DNA of 64,000 bases from Ga0077530 sp035565975. GTDB lineage: Bacteria > Pseudomonadota > Alphaproteobacteria > Rhizobiales > Hyphomicrobiaceae. The position numbers were made by a program, and so were the translations under genes. Every line of letters starts with the position of its first letter. Within the stretch, counting starts at the first letter, position 1. Shown here piece by piece: positions 54,964-64,000 of the stretch. The notes under the pieces are model-generated. The model searched no databases. It saw only the letters and a program-made list of their open reading frames with translations, and was not told where the DNA came from. The DNA lies in NCBI GenBank assembly GCA_035565975.1, contig DATMRT010000081.1, positions 1-64,000 on the forward strand, given 5' to 3'.

Positions 54964-56286
54964 TCAGTCCGTCACGAGCGGCCTTCTGATCGGCGCTTGA
55001 CGTTTCTCGATGAACTCCGCCTGCTCCCGCTGCGCGACAGCACGCGAGAGGCGCGCGCCCCGCTTCTTGAACCAAATGTAGATGCCTGTCGCGGACAGCA
55101 GCGCGACGACGAGGCCCATGAACGACAGGAAGGCCCGTCCGGGGACGCCCGCGATGCGCCCCGAGTGAAGCGGAAACTGGAGCTGCATGAAAATGTCCGC
55201 AGCCGTCCCCTTCCACGGAACGCGCCCGCCCTGATGGGCACCGGTCGCGCCGTCGAGGAAGATCATCTTCACGCCCATGCCGCCCGACCCATGGTCGTCG
55301 CCCGGTTGGAAGAAGCTCACCGCAAAGAGGCCGTGAAGGCGCCCGTAGAATATCGAGCCTGCGGGCTCCACCCAGCCGCGCTCCCGCGCAATGCCGCTCG
55401 CAATCTCGAGCGCCTGCTCAGATGACAGCTTGGGTGCAATCGGTTTGTTGAGCGCGGCAGGAGTGCGATCGTCGAAAGCGTCGGGTGTGAGCGTCGAAAG
55501 GCGGCTCAGAATGGGCCGAACAACTTCGTTGTTGAGGTTCATAGAAATGGACGTGAAGGCGAGGATGAACAGCATCATCCAGAGCCAGAGCCCGAAGGCG
55601 CGATGCAGATCGAGATTGAGCCTGTAGGCGCTTGCGCCTCGCTTAATCTTCCACGCCGGCTTCCAGCGCTCCCACCACGTGCGCCGCGCCCCGTCGGATG
55701 AGGCACGATCGGCATCCATGCCATTGGTCGCCTGCGCGCCTTTACGCGGCAGCGTCAGGTAGAAGCCGACGAAACAGTCGAACATCCACACGATGCCGAC
55801 AATGCCCATGAACCAGAGGCCCCAGCGATCGATGCCCCAGAAGTCCGGAATGTGCATCGAGTAGTGGAGCTTATAGAGGAACGGCAGCAGATTCTCAGTA
55901 TCGAGCGAGATGGCGCCCCAGTAGCGCCTCCCGGCGATTTCGCCACTTGCCGGCTCGACGAAGACCTGGTTGTAGGCAACAGTATGCAGCGCTCCCGTCG
56001 CCGGATTGACGCGCGGCTCGACAAAGAGCTTGGCGTTGTGTCCCTCCTCGTAGGTCAGAGGAAAGAACGTAACCTGGATCTTGGGGTCCGCAGCTTCCAC
56101 GCGGCGCACCAGCTCGAAAGGCGACAAGGGTGTCCCCGTCGCCTTGGCATCGAACAGATGCGGGTTGAGCCACTCGTCGAGCTCATGATCCCAGGAGATC
56201 ACCGCGCCGGTCAGGCCGGCGATGAATAGGAACACGCCGATGAAAAGGCCTGCCCAGCGGTGTGCAACTGTGAAGATGGACCGCAT
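54964..56286 (-). CDS. PepSY-domain membrane protein
   Basis: The 440-residue product shows the PepSY-associated TM pattern. FTVAHRWAGLFIGVFLFIAGLTGAVISWDHELDEWL comes at the N-terminus, then KLHYSMHIPDFWGIDRWGLWFMGIVGIVWMFDC. NLDLHRAFGLWLWMMLFILAFTSI follows in the middle, with a last helix before the basic tail. Members are thought to reduce ferric siderophores at the inner membrane. It follows the TonB receptor gene on the same strand with a terminator-like hairpin between, supporting a role in iron uptake. Confidence 0.87.
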   Translation of the reverse strand: MRSIFTVAHRWAGLFIGVFLFIAGLTGAVISWDHELDEWLNPHLFDAKATGTPLSPFELVRRVEAADPKIQVTFFPLTYEEGHNAKLFVEPRVNPATGALHTVAYNQVFVEPASGEIAGRRYWGAISLDTENLLPFLYKLHYSMHIPDFWGIDRWGLWFMGIVGIVWMFDCFVGFYLTLPRKGAQATNGMDADRASSDGARRTWWERWKPAWKIKRGASAYRLNLDLHRAFGLWLWMMLFILAFTSISMNLNNEVVRPILSRLSTLTPDAFDDRTPAALNKPIAPKLSSEQALEIASGIARERGWVEPAGSIFYGRLHGLFAVSFFQPGDDHGSGGMGVKMIFLDGATGAHQGGRVPWKGTAADIFMQLQFPLHSGRIAGVPGRAFLSFMGLVVALLSATGIYIWFKKRGARLSRAVAQREQAEFIEKRQAPIRRPLVTD

Positions 56287-56355
56287 GATTATCCCGGCTT
56301 GCGGATGGCGGCTACAAACTTGACTCCGGATGGATAGAATATCCGGAACAAGAAA

Positions 56356-56389
56356 GCCAGACCCGCGCATTGCCGGGTCCGGCTTTTTT
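56356..56389. terminator. Intercistronic terminator/attenuator hairpin after the siderophore receptor gene
   Basis: GCCAGACCCG and CGGGTCCGGC pair (one mismatch, 8-base loop) and TTTTTT follows on the plus strand. On the minus strand, where the flanking genes are read, the same hairpin is followed by TTTCTTGTT. It lies 25 bp after the receptor stop and before the PepSY gene, so it probably reduces rather than prevents readthrough. Confidence 0.65.
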
Positions 56390-56413
56390 GAGGTCCCCAA
56401 GCTCAGCTAAGGC

Positions 56414-58633
56414 TCAGAATTTATAGGTCAAATTGGTGATCACCGTTCGCCCCATGCCCCAGAAGCAGTCGCCACGGTCGAGACACGTGTTGAAGTAGTG
56501 CTTGTCTTCCAGATTGGTCCCGGTGATCTGCCAGCGCCATTTGTCATTCTCGTAGGCGAACATGGCATCGAAGAGGGTGAAGCCCGGTGTCTTCACGATA
56601 TCGAAACCGCCCCATGAGTGGCCGACGTAGCGCACGCCCGCTCCGGCCGAGAAACCGCTCACACCGAACATCTCGAACTTGTACTTGCCCCAGAGCGACG
56701 CTTGATGGATCGGCACGGTCGCGAGGCGGAAGCCAGCATCATCCCCCTTGGTCGCGACGGCATCCGTGTAGGAATAGCCGCCTACGATGTCGAGGTAGTC
56801 CGTCACAGCGCCGACGAACTCGATCTCGGCGCCGCGCGTGCGTGCTTCGCCGACGGCGCGCGGGATCACGCCCGTGCCATAGACCAGCCGGTTCTTCTCG
56901 GTGACCTCGTAGGCCGCAGCGTTGATGGCGAACCTGGGCGTAGGGTTATATTTGAAGCCGATCTCGTACTGCTCGCCTTCGTAGGGGGCGCACGCAGGTA
57001 CGCAGCCTGCGAGATATTGCGGATTGAACGACTGTGCGAAGGAGATGTACGGCGTCAGGCCGAACGGCAGCTTATACATGAGCGCCGCGCGGTACGTATT
57101 CTTGGAAACATCCTCCTTGTCGCCGCCAGACACGTCGTTGTCGGCCCAATCGCGACGCGCGCCGAGAAGCGCGATCCAGTTCCCGTAACGCATCTCGTTC
57201 TGCACGTAGATGCCGGTCTGCGTTTGGAGCTGATCGGGCGCATCGATGAGAGTCGGCGGAACGATGCCGTTGTACACGGGGTTGTAAAGATCGAACGGCG
57301 TGGCGTCATAGCCGTCGGCGGACTTCTCCTTCTGAGCGATCCGGCGATAGTCGACGCCAACGATGAGCTTGTGAGCGACGTCGCCGGTCCAGAACTTGAA
57401 CTCCGCGCTCGTGTCCGTGGTGAAGTTGTCGCGCACGACGTCATCCATCCAGATGTATCGCGACACCGTGCGCAGGTCCGGGCTCAGCGATGCCCAGTCC
57501 GGATACATGGAATGATACTTATTGTCGGTGTGCCAGTAGCGCATGTTCTGGCGGAGCGTGACGGCATCGTTCAGCTTGTGCTCGAAGATGCCCGAAATCG
57601 AGGTCGTCTCGGTCTTGTATTCGTCGAAGTCCGGCTCGCTGACGAAGCGGCTACGTGAGATGCGCTGCCCGAGATAGCCCGGGAAAATTGTACCCTGATG
57701 CGGCAGGAACGACGTCATCGTGCCCGAGTCGTCCTTCTGGTAGCGCGCCAGAATGGTCAGGATCGTGCTCGTGGACGGCTTGTAGGTGATCGACGGCGCG
57801 ATCAGAACGCGATCGTCATCGACGAAGTCCGTCTGCGAATCCGAGTCCTGTCCGACGGCGATGAAGCGGTAGAGCCACCTGCCGTCCTCGGTGAGCTTGC
57901 CGGTCAGGTCCGTCTGCACGCGCTTGCGATCGAAGCTGCCGTACTCGACGCCGATTTCCCGGTGCGTCTCCTCCTGCGGCCGCTTTGATATCGCGTTGAC
58001 GAGACCGCCGACGGAGGTCTGCCCGTAGAGCATCGACGATGGCCCCTTCAGGACCTCGATGCGCTCCAGCGTGAAGGGATCGAGGCGGCCCTCACCGAAG
58101 CGCCACGCGTCGGAGTAGCGCAGGCCATCGAGGAAGACATCCGGATCGCCGCCGCGAACGCGCGGGTACTCGCCACGGCTGTCGTTGCCGTACGCATCCG
58201 CGTAAACGCCTGGCACATAACGCAGCGCCTGCTGCACGCTCGTTACACCCTGATCGCGAATTTGCTCAGCACCGATGACCGAGATCGACTGCGGCGTTTC
58301 ATTGATCGGCGTATCGGTCTTGGTGGCCGTCGCCGAACGCGTGGCGCCATAGCCGACGAACGGACCCGTTGCCGTTTCTGGGCGCGGCTCGGGCGCCACC
58401 GGCGGGGGAGGAGCAGGTGCCGGAGCGGGCTGAGCCTGCTTCGTCGGCGCGGATTGCTTGGTGGATTTCTTTGCCCGCTTTGCCTCCACAGGCAGCTGCG
58501 GGAGCGTCACGGGACCCGACGATGGTGCAGCAGGCGCCTGCGCGGGCGGTTGCTGCGCAAGGGCTCCGCTGACCGCGAGCGCCGTCGCTATCACCCCAGC
58601 CCCCAACTTGAAAGCAGATGCACGCGAGCCCAT
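56414..58633 (-). CDS. TonB-dependent siderophore receptor
   Basis: The 739-residue outer-membrane receptor has a signal peptide (GAGVIATALAVSGALAQ). A Pro/Ala/Gln-rich linker (about residues 27-90) follows, then the plug (TPQSISVIGAEQIRDQGV, LQALRYVPGVY-like segment, VLKGPSSMLYGQTSVGGLV) and a beta-barrel ending in Phe (TNLTYKF). This is the FhuA/ferrichrome-type family. It imports ferric siderophores. AAGGGGGG lies before the ATG. The 158-bp upstream gap should hold an iron-regulated promoter, but no Fur, RirA or Irr box was clear. Confidence 0.93.
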   Translation of the reverse strand: MGSRASAFKLGAGVIATALAVSGALAQQPPAQAPAAPSSGPVTLPQLPVEAKRAKKSTKQSAPTKQAQPAPAPAPPPPVAPEPRPETATGPFVGYGATRSATATKTDTPINETPQSISVIGAEQIRDQGVTSVQQALRYVPGVYADAYGNDSRGEYPRVRGGDPDVFLDGLRYSDAWRFGEGRLDPFTLERIEVLKGPSSMLYGQTSVGGLVNAISKRPQEETHREIGVEYGSFDRKRVQTDLTGKLTEDGRWLYRFIAVGQDSDSQTDFVDDDRVLIAPSITYKPSTSTILTILARYQKDDSGTMTSFLPHQGTIFPGYLGQRISRSRFVSEPDFDEYKTETTSISGIFEHKLNDAVTLRQNMRYWHTDNKYHSMYPDWASLSPDLRTVSRYIWMDDVVRDNFTTDTSAEFKFWTGDVAHKLIVGVDYRRIAQKEKSADGYDATPFDLYNPVYNGIVPPTLIDAPDQLQTQTGIYVQNEMRYGNWIALLGARRDWADNDVSGGDKEDVSKNTYRAALMYKLPFGLTPYISFAQSFNPQYLAGCVPACAPYEGEQYEIGFKYNPTPRFAINAAAYEVTEKNRLVYGTGVIPRAVGEARTRGAEIEFVGAVTDYLDIVGGYSYTDAVATKGDDAGFRLATVPIHQASLWGKYKFEMFGVSGFSAGAGVRYVGHSWGGFDIVKTPGFTLFDAMFAYENDKWRWQITGTNLEDKHYFNTCLDRGDCFWGMGRTVITNLTYKF

Positions 58634-58791
58634 TTGTGTGCCCCCCTTGCGGTGTTTTGAGTACCACTTGGCTGGCGGGCGGCTGCTGGCTGGCTAACTC
58701 AGCCCAAAATCCTGAGTCGCTTCAATAATGTATACTCACAAGATCAACTTTAACGACAATTCGGAAACAGGTGTGTCCTGGACGCCCCAAG

Positions 58792-60177
58792 TCAGGACAT
58801 GAAGACGTCGCTCCCCCGGACGGGCTCGCCAGCACCTATCGAATGCGCAATGTCCTCCGCGAGGCCTGCAGCAACAGAGCCGATGATATTCACCGTCCCC
58901 ATATCGCCGTGATTGGCACGAGCAAGAAATCCCAAACCGTAGAGCCGGCCACGCACATCGGGTTGCGTTTGTAGCAAGCGGCCGTGATCATCGACGGCGA
59001 ACCCGTCCTTCACGATACGGCCGGCTTCGAACCCGCTCGCCTCGAAAAGCGCTGAAAGCGGCGCGAGTGAAGTCCCATAAGTTGCATCAAATCCTGAGGC
59101 GTTGATAACGATGTCGGCCGGCACGGTTCGGACGCCATTCGTCTCCCGGACTTGAACGCCACCGCGCACGATACCGAGCACCTTCGCCTTCAGGTGCGTG
59201 AAGCGCCCCGCGGCGATCAAGCCTTCGATACGGCGGTGCGCCGCCGGGGGCATCTTGTAGCGATGAATTTCCCACAACGAGCGCGCGTGCCGCCGCAGGC
59301 GCGACCGCTCGATCGGAGAAAGCGCGCGCCACAGAGCCGGCGTATGTCGGATCACATGGTCGACGCACGAGATCCAGTGTCCACCCTGCGCGACCGTATC
59401 GGCGGCCCACGCCCGGACCCTCCGCACGAGCTGCCGCGCCGTTGCTGGCGGCGGTCCTTCCTCGTCAGGTGTAAACTCGGCGCGCACGCCAACGGATGGA
59501 TGCGGCCGGCGACCATTGCGCGAGATGCAGGTGATCGGTCCGCGATGCCCGCACGCTTCAAGATCGGCGACCACATCAGCCATCGTCAAGCCACTGCCGA
59601 CGATAACGATGCGCGCGTCACTCGGCACACGCTTCGGGTTGAACTCCCAGGCTGACTGTTCGACAATCGGACTTTCGCAACTCTCGAGCATACGGATCGG
59701 CGATGGCGGCGCATTGCCAATGGCAAATATCGCGCGGTCGAAAGCATGCGCGCCGTCGGCAGAGCGCACGAGCAAATGCTCGCCCTCTCGCTCGACCGCG
59801 AGCGCAATACTCTTCCGGTGCTCGAGAACCACGTCAGGGTTGCCCGCTATTGCAGACGCCAAGCGCTCCTGCATGTAGGTTCCGAACCAGGGGCGCGGAA
59901 AGAAATAGGCGCCATCGGCCTCGCGATAGCGATCCGCATCACGAAAGCGATTGACGGCCCATGTGCAGAAGTCGCCCTTCTCGTCCGGTATGAGCGCAAC
60001 CGTGTGGGCGGCAACATTCAACAGGCGATGATCCGGACCGCGCGCATAAGCAATGCCGCGGCCGATTTCATTGCCGGGATCGTAGATCGCGATCGAATGC
60101 CCCGGCGGCAGCCTCTTCAGCAATGCTATGGTAGCGATGGCACCGGAGTAGCCGCCGCCAATGATCGCACATCGCAT
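58792..60177 (-). CDS. FAD/NAD(P)-binding oxidoreductase
   Basis: The 461-residue product begins with the dinucleotide motif MRCAIIGGGYSGAIATIALL, has GRGIAYARGPDHRLLNVAA, a second nucleotide motif IVIVGSGLTMADVVADLE, and the C-terminal FLARANHGDMGTVNIIG. This is the PF13454-type family (uncharacterised flavin monooxygenase-like proteins). The ATG at 60177 is where the FAD fold begins. It follows an ABC permease by 74 bp on the same strand, so it may act on that transporter's solute. Confidence 0.87.
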   Translation of the reverse strand: MRCAIIGGGYSGAIATIALLKRLPPGHSIAIYDPGNEIGRGIAYARGPDHRLLNVAAHTVALIPDEKGDFCTWAVNRFRDADRYREADGAYFFPRPWFGTYMQERLASAIAGNPDVVLEHRKSIALAVEREGEHLLVRSADGAHAFDRAIFAIGNAPPSPIRMLESCESPIVEQSAWEFNPKRVPSDARIVIVGSGLTMADVVADLEACGHRGPITCISRNGRRPHPSVGVRAEFTPDEEGPPPATARQLVRRVRAWAADTVAQGGHWISCVDHVIRHTPALWRALSPIERSRLRRHARSLWEIHRYKMPPAAHRRIEGLIAAGRFTHLKAKVLGIVRGGVQVRETNGVRTVPADIVINASGFDATYGTSLAPLSALFEASGFEAGRIVKDGFAVDDHGRLLQTQPDVRGRLYGLGFLARANHGDMGTVNIIGSVAAGLAEDIAHSIGAGEPVRGSDVFMS

Positions 60178-60251
60178 GTCTGCCTGTTCTCCCCGCGAGG
60201 CGAACCGGACGGGATCGCCCCCAAATCCCAAATACTATCGCGCGCCGAAGC

Positions 60252-61067
60252 TCACGTATTCTCCAAGCCGTCGCGCATCAGACCCCAGCGCATTGTCGTG
60301 CGCTGCTCGATGGGGCGCAGAATGAAGCGGTCCATGAGCAGCCATGTGATGCCGATAGCGAGCATGCCGACCACGATGCGGGCGGACTGGAAGTACTGCT
60401 GGGCGTTGAAGATCGCATAGCCGATGCCATCGGTGCTGGCAATCATCTCGCCGCCGACCAGCGAACGGAAGCCGAATGCGATTCCGAGGCGGATGCCCGT
60501 CATGAGGTTCGGAAGCGTTGCCGGAAAGATCACATGCGTGATGACGTCCATGCGTCGCGCGCCGAGCGTCTGAACCGCCTCGATCAGCACGGGCTGCACC
60601 GTACGGATGCCGGTGAGCAGGTTGTGCAGCACCGGGAAGAAGACCGACATGACGATGATGAACGTCACGGCCCCCTGACCGAGTCCGAACCAGAGAATGG
60701 CGAACGGGATCCATGCAAGGCCAGGGATCGCCTGCAGGAGATTGACGAGCGGATCGAAGAAATCGCGGCTCGCACGATTGAGTCCCATAAGATAGCCGAG
60801 CGGGACGGCAATGGCCGCCCCTACGAGGAACCCGAGCCCCAAGCTCTTCAGGCTGACCCCGAGATTGGTCAGCAGCACGCCGGAGCCGAGATCCGCGATA
60901 AAGGCCTGAAACACCTGCAGCGGCGACGGAAACAACACCGGCGGCCAGATGTTGAGCGAGGACAGGACCTGCCAGACCGCTACGCCGACGGCAAACGGCA
61001 GCAGTTCACGACCGAGGTTCCTCGTCATGGCGAGCGGCGTCCAGCGCGCTCGCGTCAGCGTCGTCAC
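60252..61067 (-). CDS. ABC transporter permease (nitrate/sulfonate/taurine type)
   Basis: The 271-residue membrane protein has about six hydrophobic segments and the loop AVQTLGARRMDVITHVIFPA, which contacts the ATPase. It uses GTG at 61067 inside the ATPase stop (GTGA) with GGAGG upstream, so translation is coupled. It is the third gene of the unit SBP-ATPase-permease. Homology clearly begins at that GTG, not at upstream codons. Confidence 0.92.
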   Translation of the reverse strand: MTTLTRARWTPLAMTRNLGRELLPFAVGVAVWQVLSSLNIWPPVLFPSPLQVFQAFIADLGSGVLLTNLGVSLKSLGLGFLVGAAIAVPLGYLMGLNRASRDFFDPLVNLLQAIPGLAWIPFAILWFGLGQGAVTFIIVMSVFFPVLHNLLTGIRTVQPVLIEAVQTLGARRMDVITHVIFPATLPNLMTGIRLGIAFGFRSLVGGEMIASTDGIGYAIFNAQQYFQSARIVVGMLAIGITWLLMDRFILRPIEQRTTMRWGLMRDGLENT

Positions 61068-61870
61068 GAGTGAGCCTCCGCAGATGCACCGGTCCGCTCG
61101 ATCTTGGCGGTGAGCAGGTCGCGGTAGTGCTGAAAACGTGGATCGCGAACGAGCTCGCTCCATTGGCGCGGGCGCGGGAGATCGATCTCGATATCCTCGA
61201 CGATGCGGCCCGGCCGACCGGAGAGAGCGACAACACGATCGGACAGGAAAACGGCCTCGTCGATTGCGTGCGTCACGAACAGAACCGTGGTGCGCTCCGT
61301 TGCCGTGATGACTGTGAGCTCTTCCTGCAGTCTCTGCCGCGTCATGGCATCGACAGCGGCGAAGGGCTCATCCATCAGGAGGACGGTGGGGTTGTTGGCG
61401 AGCACGCGCGCGACCGCCGCACGCTGCCTCATGCCGCCCGAGAGCTGGTGCGGATACTTGTTCTCGAAGCCCGCGAGCCCGACGAGATCGATGAAGCGGC
61501 GGGCAACGCGCGCCCGCTCATCGCGGGCGACGCCTTTCAGCCGAAGACCGAACTCGACATTGGCCTGCGTGGTCTTCCAGGGCAACAGCGCGTACTCCTG
61601 AAAGACCATGCCGCGATCGGCGCCCGGCCCCGTAACCTTGTTGCCGGACACCCTGATCTCACCCGCGGTCGGCCGGTCGAGGCCCGCCACGATGCGCAGG
61701 AAGGTCGACTTCCCGCAGCCCGAGGGGCCGATGACCGACACGAACTCGTGCGCCCTGATGCTCAGCGAGATCTCGTTCAAGGCATGAACGTTCTCGCCGA
61801 ACGTCGGATCGAAGAAGGTCTTGGAGATCCCGCGCGCGGCGAGGATCTCCGATACGTCTACCTTCATCAT
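61064..61870 (-). CDS. ABC transporter ATP-binding protein (SsuB/TauB type)
   Basis: The 268-residue ATPase has Walker A IGPSGCGKSTFL, Q-loop VFQEYALLPW, signature LSGGMRQRAAVARVL and Walker B VLLMDEPFAAVDAMTR. It is the middle gene of an importer unit. Its ATG overlaps the binding-protein stop as ATGA; two adjacent Met codons (61870 and 61867) are both possible starts. It is distinct in sequence from the ATPase at 52167-52967. Confidence 0.94.
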   Translation of the reverse strand: MMKVDVSEILAARGISKTFFDPTFGENVHALNEISLSIRAHEFVSVIGPSGCGKSTFLRIVAGLDRPTAGEIRVSGNKVTGPGADRGMVFQEYALLPWKTTQANVEFGLRLKGVARDERARVARRFIDLVGLAGFENKYPHQLSGGMRQRAAVARVLANNPTVLLMDEPFAAVDAMTRQRLQEELTVITATERTTVLFVTHAIDEAVFLSDRVVALSGRPGRIVEDIEIDLPRPRQWSELVRDPRFQHYRDLLTAKIERTGASAEAHS

Positions 61871-62856
61871 TTGAGGAACGCGCTGTGCTTGGCCTTGACC
61901 TCGCTGACGATCTTATTGAACTCGACGAGATGCTCGGCCGGCTTGACCTCGACTGGCGTAAGCTTCTCGGCCGCGAGATATTTTGCGGTCGCGTCGAGCG
62001 ACTTGGCGGTGAAGTCGTCGATCAGCGGATCGTAGTTGAGCCACTTGAACGTGACCTCGACAATGCGCGGCTCGACCTTCAGGAACTCGGCTTGGATCGC
62101 CGCAGCCTCCTTGGGGTTCTTGCGCACCCACTGCTGGGATTCCCACAGCGCCGCGACTGCGTCCTTGACCTTGGTCGGGTTCTTCTCCGCCCAGGCATTG
62201 TTGATCAGGAAGAGACCGCCGCCCTGAACGAGCTTGCCGAGGCGCATGAGCAGCTTGCCCTCGCCGGCCATCTTCTCCTCGGTGAGCGTGAGGAACGGCT
62301 CGAGGCCGATCATCGCATCGACCGCGCCCTGGATCAGCATTTGACCCATGGCGCCGTATGTCGCGTTCACGCGATTGACGGAGTCGCTCGGCAGACCGGC
62401 CTGCTGCATGAGCTGGCTCAAACCCTGCGCCGGCGCGGTGCCCTGCGGCACGGCAACCTTCTTGCCCTTCAAGTCAGCGGGCGAGTTGATGTTCGCGGAC
62501 TTGCGAACGAGCACGCCGTAGGAGTCGCCGCCCTTCGCGTACATCGAGTACGCCTTGAACGGCAGCTTGTTGGCCCACGCGACAACCGTCGACTCGACGC
62601 CGCCGCCGGACCAGTCGACCTGATTGGCCGCAAGCGCCTGATTGGCCTGCACGCCGGTCGCCAGCGGCTTCACTTCCACATCGAAGCCGTACTTCTCGAA
62701 GATGCCTTTCTTCGCGCCCACGTAGAACGCGGCCTGAGAGGCCGTGGTCAGGATGCCAAACCGAACCTTGACCTTCTCCTGCGCCTCCGCAACCTGTGCG
62801 CTCGCGAGCACGGCGGTAGCGAAGACTGACAACGTCGCAAACTTTATCCACTTCAT
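61867..62856 (-). CDS. ABC transporter substrate-binding protein (NMT1/SsuA-like)
   Basis: The 329-residue product has a signal peptide (MKWIKFATLSVFATAVLASAQVAEA). A type 2 binding fold follows: ILTTASQAAFYVGAKKGIFEKYGF, LAANQVDWSGGG and LKGKKVAVPQGTAPAQGLSQL. It captures an unidentified solute in the periplasm. The ATG at 62856 follows GGGAGAACGCC. Unlike the other ABC unit, it is coupled directly to the ATPase with no hairpin, so its level is not separately raised. Confidence 0.93.
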   Translation of the reverse strand: MKWIKFATLSVFATAVLASAQVAEAQEKVKVRFGILTTASQAAFYVGAKKGIFEKYGFDVEVKPLATGVQANQALAANQVDWSGGGVESTVVAWANKLPFKAYSMYAKGGDSYGVLVRKSANINSPADLKGKKVAVPQGTAPAQGLSQLMQQAGLPSDSVNRVNATYGAMGQMLIQGAVDAMIGLEPFLTLTEEKMAGEGKLLMRLGKLVQGGGLFLINNAWAEKNPTKVKDAVAALWESQQWVRKNPKEAAAIQAEFLKVEPRIVEVTFKWLNYDPLIDDFTAKSLDATAKYLAAEKLTPVEVKPAEHLVEFNKIVSEVKAKHSAFLK

Positions 62857-62912
62857 GGCGTTCTCCCATTCTCTGACGGCCCTTTTGGGCTCGTTGCTTT
62901 TGCGATCAGCGT

Positions 62913-64000
62913 TCAAGGACGAACGCCGTACCGTGCCTTGGGTCCAAGTGTCGTTCTGATGCGTACCTGCGCCGCGTCGATGAAGCGGCAGAGATAAGCG
63001 CGTGTCTCGCGCGGATCGATGATGTCCTCGACACCGAAGGCTTCGGCGGTACGGAACGGCGAGGCCATGCTGCGCAGTTCGGCTTCGATCTCCCGCTCGC
63101 GCGCCTTGGGATCAGGGGCCGCCGCGATCTCGCGGCGGAAGGCAGCCGCGACACCACCCTCGATGGGCAGCGAGCCCCACTCCGCCGACGGCCACGCGAC
63201 TTTGAAATCGAGCCCGTTCTTGTCGGTGGCGCCCATGCCGGCCATGCCGTAGCACTTGCGCACGACGACCGTGAACATCGGCACGCTTGCCTGAAGGGCA
63301 ACATAGACGGCGCGCATACCTTCGCGCAGCGTCGCGGCGGCCTCCGCATCCTTGCCGACCATGAAGCCCGGCACATCGACGAAGAACACGAGCGGGATAT
63401 GAAAACTATCGCAGAGCTCGATGAAGTGCGTCTGCTTTCGCGCCGCCCGCACATCCATCGCGCCGCCGTACACCATGGGATTGTTTGCCAGGATGCCGAC
63501 GACCTTGCCGTTCATGCGCGCGAAGGCGGTGATCAATGCCTTGCCATAGGTCGGCTGGATCTCGAAGATGCTGCCCTTGTCGGCAACGAGCTCGACGAGC
63601 TTGCGCATGTTGTAGGGACGCCGCCGATCCCGCGGCACAATAGACGCCAGTGCATCCTCCGCGCGATCAGCCGGGTCGCCGGTATCCACGACCGGCGGCA
63701 TCTCCCAGACGTTCTGCGGCATATAGGAGAGATAGCGCTTGATCATCGCGAAGCACTCGGCTTCGTCCTTGGCGCGATTGTCGATCGTGCCGGAATGATC
63801 GACCGCGATGTCGGCGCCGCCAAGGTCCTCTTTATGGATTTTCTGGCCGAGCGATCGTTCGACGACCGGCGGCCCGGCGGCAAACACCTGCGAGGTGCCT
63901 TTCACCATCACGGACCAGTGCGAGAGGATGGCACGCCCAGCCGGACCACCTGCTGCCGTGCCGAGAACAGCGCTGATCACCGGCACCTTGCCCATGAGCT
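62913..64000 (-). CDS. Biotin-dependent acyl-CoA carboxylase carboxyltransferase subunit (5' end outside window)
   Basis: About 362 residues are visible, beyond the usual two thirds of this roughly 510-residue family; the frame is open at the window edge. Carboxyltransferase signatures include the N-terminal VISAVLGTAAGGPAGRA, GKALITAFARMNGKVVGILANNP, FVDVPGFMVGKDAE and YGMAGMGATDKNG. It transfers carboxyl from biotin to an acyl-CoA such as propionyl- or methylcrotonyl-CoA. It is 56 bp upstream of the ABC binding-protein gene on the same strand. Confidence 0.92.
   Translation of the reverse strand, partial: LMGKVPVISAVLGTAAGGPAGRAILSHWSVMVKGTSQVFAAGPPVVERSLGQKIHKEDLGGADIAVDHSGTIDNRAKDEAECFAMIKRYLSYMPQNVWEMPPVVDTGDPADRAEDALASIVPRDRRRPYNMRKLVELVADKGSIFEIQPTYGKALITAFARMNGKVVGILANNPMVYGGAMDVRAARKQTHFIELCDSFHIPLVFFVDVPGFMVGKDAEAAATLREGMRAVYVALQASVPMFTVVVRKCYGMAGMGATDKNGLDFKVAWPSAEWGSLPIEGGVAAAFRREIAAAPDPKAREREIEAELRSMASPFRTAEAFGVEDIIDPRETRAYLCRFIDAAQVRIRTTLGPKARYGVRP

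Noticed and set aside
58634..58791. Possible iron-responsive box upstream of the siderophore receptor
   Set aside because: No sequence fits Fur, RirA (TGA-N9-TCA) or Irr well enough to annotate.

Overview
The window is GC-rich, densely coded bacterial chromosome. Several features point to Alphaproteobacteria, probably Hyphomicrobiales: the recG / sdhE / mfd arrangement, the ATP12-type F1 chaperone, a DUF1674 (SDHAF4-like) protein next to htpX and rsmB, a NuoF of alphaproteobacterial/mitochondrial type, and many exported solute-binding proteins of the sulfonate/nitrate/taurine (NMT1/SsuA) and TRAP families. Genus and species cannot be resolved from sequence alone. No tRNA, rRNA, CRISPR array, intact insertion sequence, phage gene or replication origin was recognised.

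Layout. Bases 1-8000 hold housekeeping and envelope genes: an MFS exporter cut by the window edge, lnt, an acyl-CoA ligase, a HAD phosphatase coupled to ATP12, and a TadG-like pilus protein. Bases 7.7-16.6 kb carry SDHAF4-like, htpX, rsmB, recG, sdhE and mfd. Bases 16.6-26.7 kb carry a tiny acidic protein, an exported caspase-like protein, a nuoF away from any other nuo gene, dusA, a signal-less BtuF-like protein, a DUF6295/dienelactone hydrolase pair, a MATE exporter and an MmgE/PrpD protein. Bases 26.7-39.7 kb are dominated by metal handling and repair: a COG0523 zinc GTPase with a Zur-like operator, ada with a 2OG oxygenase, a MetE-core enzyme with a class II aldolase, and a divergent copper locus (P1B ATPase / CsoR-DUF411) with twin operators. 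Bases 39.9-46.3 kb hold an exported TPR-CHAT protein, a serine hydrolase, an NTF2-like protein, an SDR and a PEP mutase-like lyase.

Bases 46.3-64 kb are a transport block, all on the minus strand. From high to low coordinate it contains a biotin-dependent carboxyltransferase (partial), an ABC system (SBP-ATPase-permease), an FAD/NAD(P) protein, a TonB siderophore receptor with a PepSY membrane protein, a second ABC system (SBP-permease-ATPase-permease) ending in a second MetE-core enzyme, a GntR/FCD regulator and a complete DctPQM TRAP transporter.

How it fits together. The copper locus forms a self-contained sensor/exporter/chaperone unit. The zinc GTPase is probably a zinc-starvation gene. 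ATP12, SDHAF4-like, SdhE and NuoF are four respiratory-complex assembly or subunit genes within about 15 kb. The two MetE-core genes, one in an ABC operon and one beside an aldolase, suggest uptake and demethylation or methyl transfer of unidentified methylated or sulfur-containing compounds. This is the most promising undescribed pathway here. The exported TPR-CHAT and caspase-like proteins are the other candidates for new biology.
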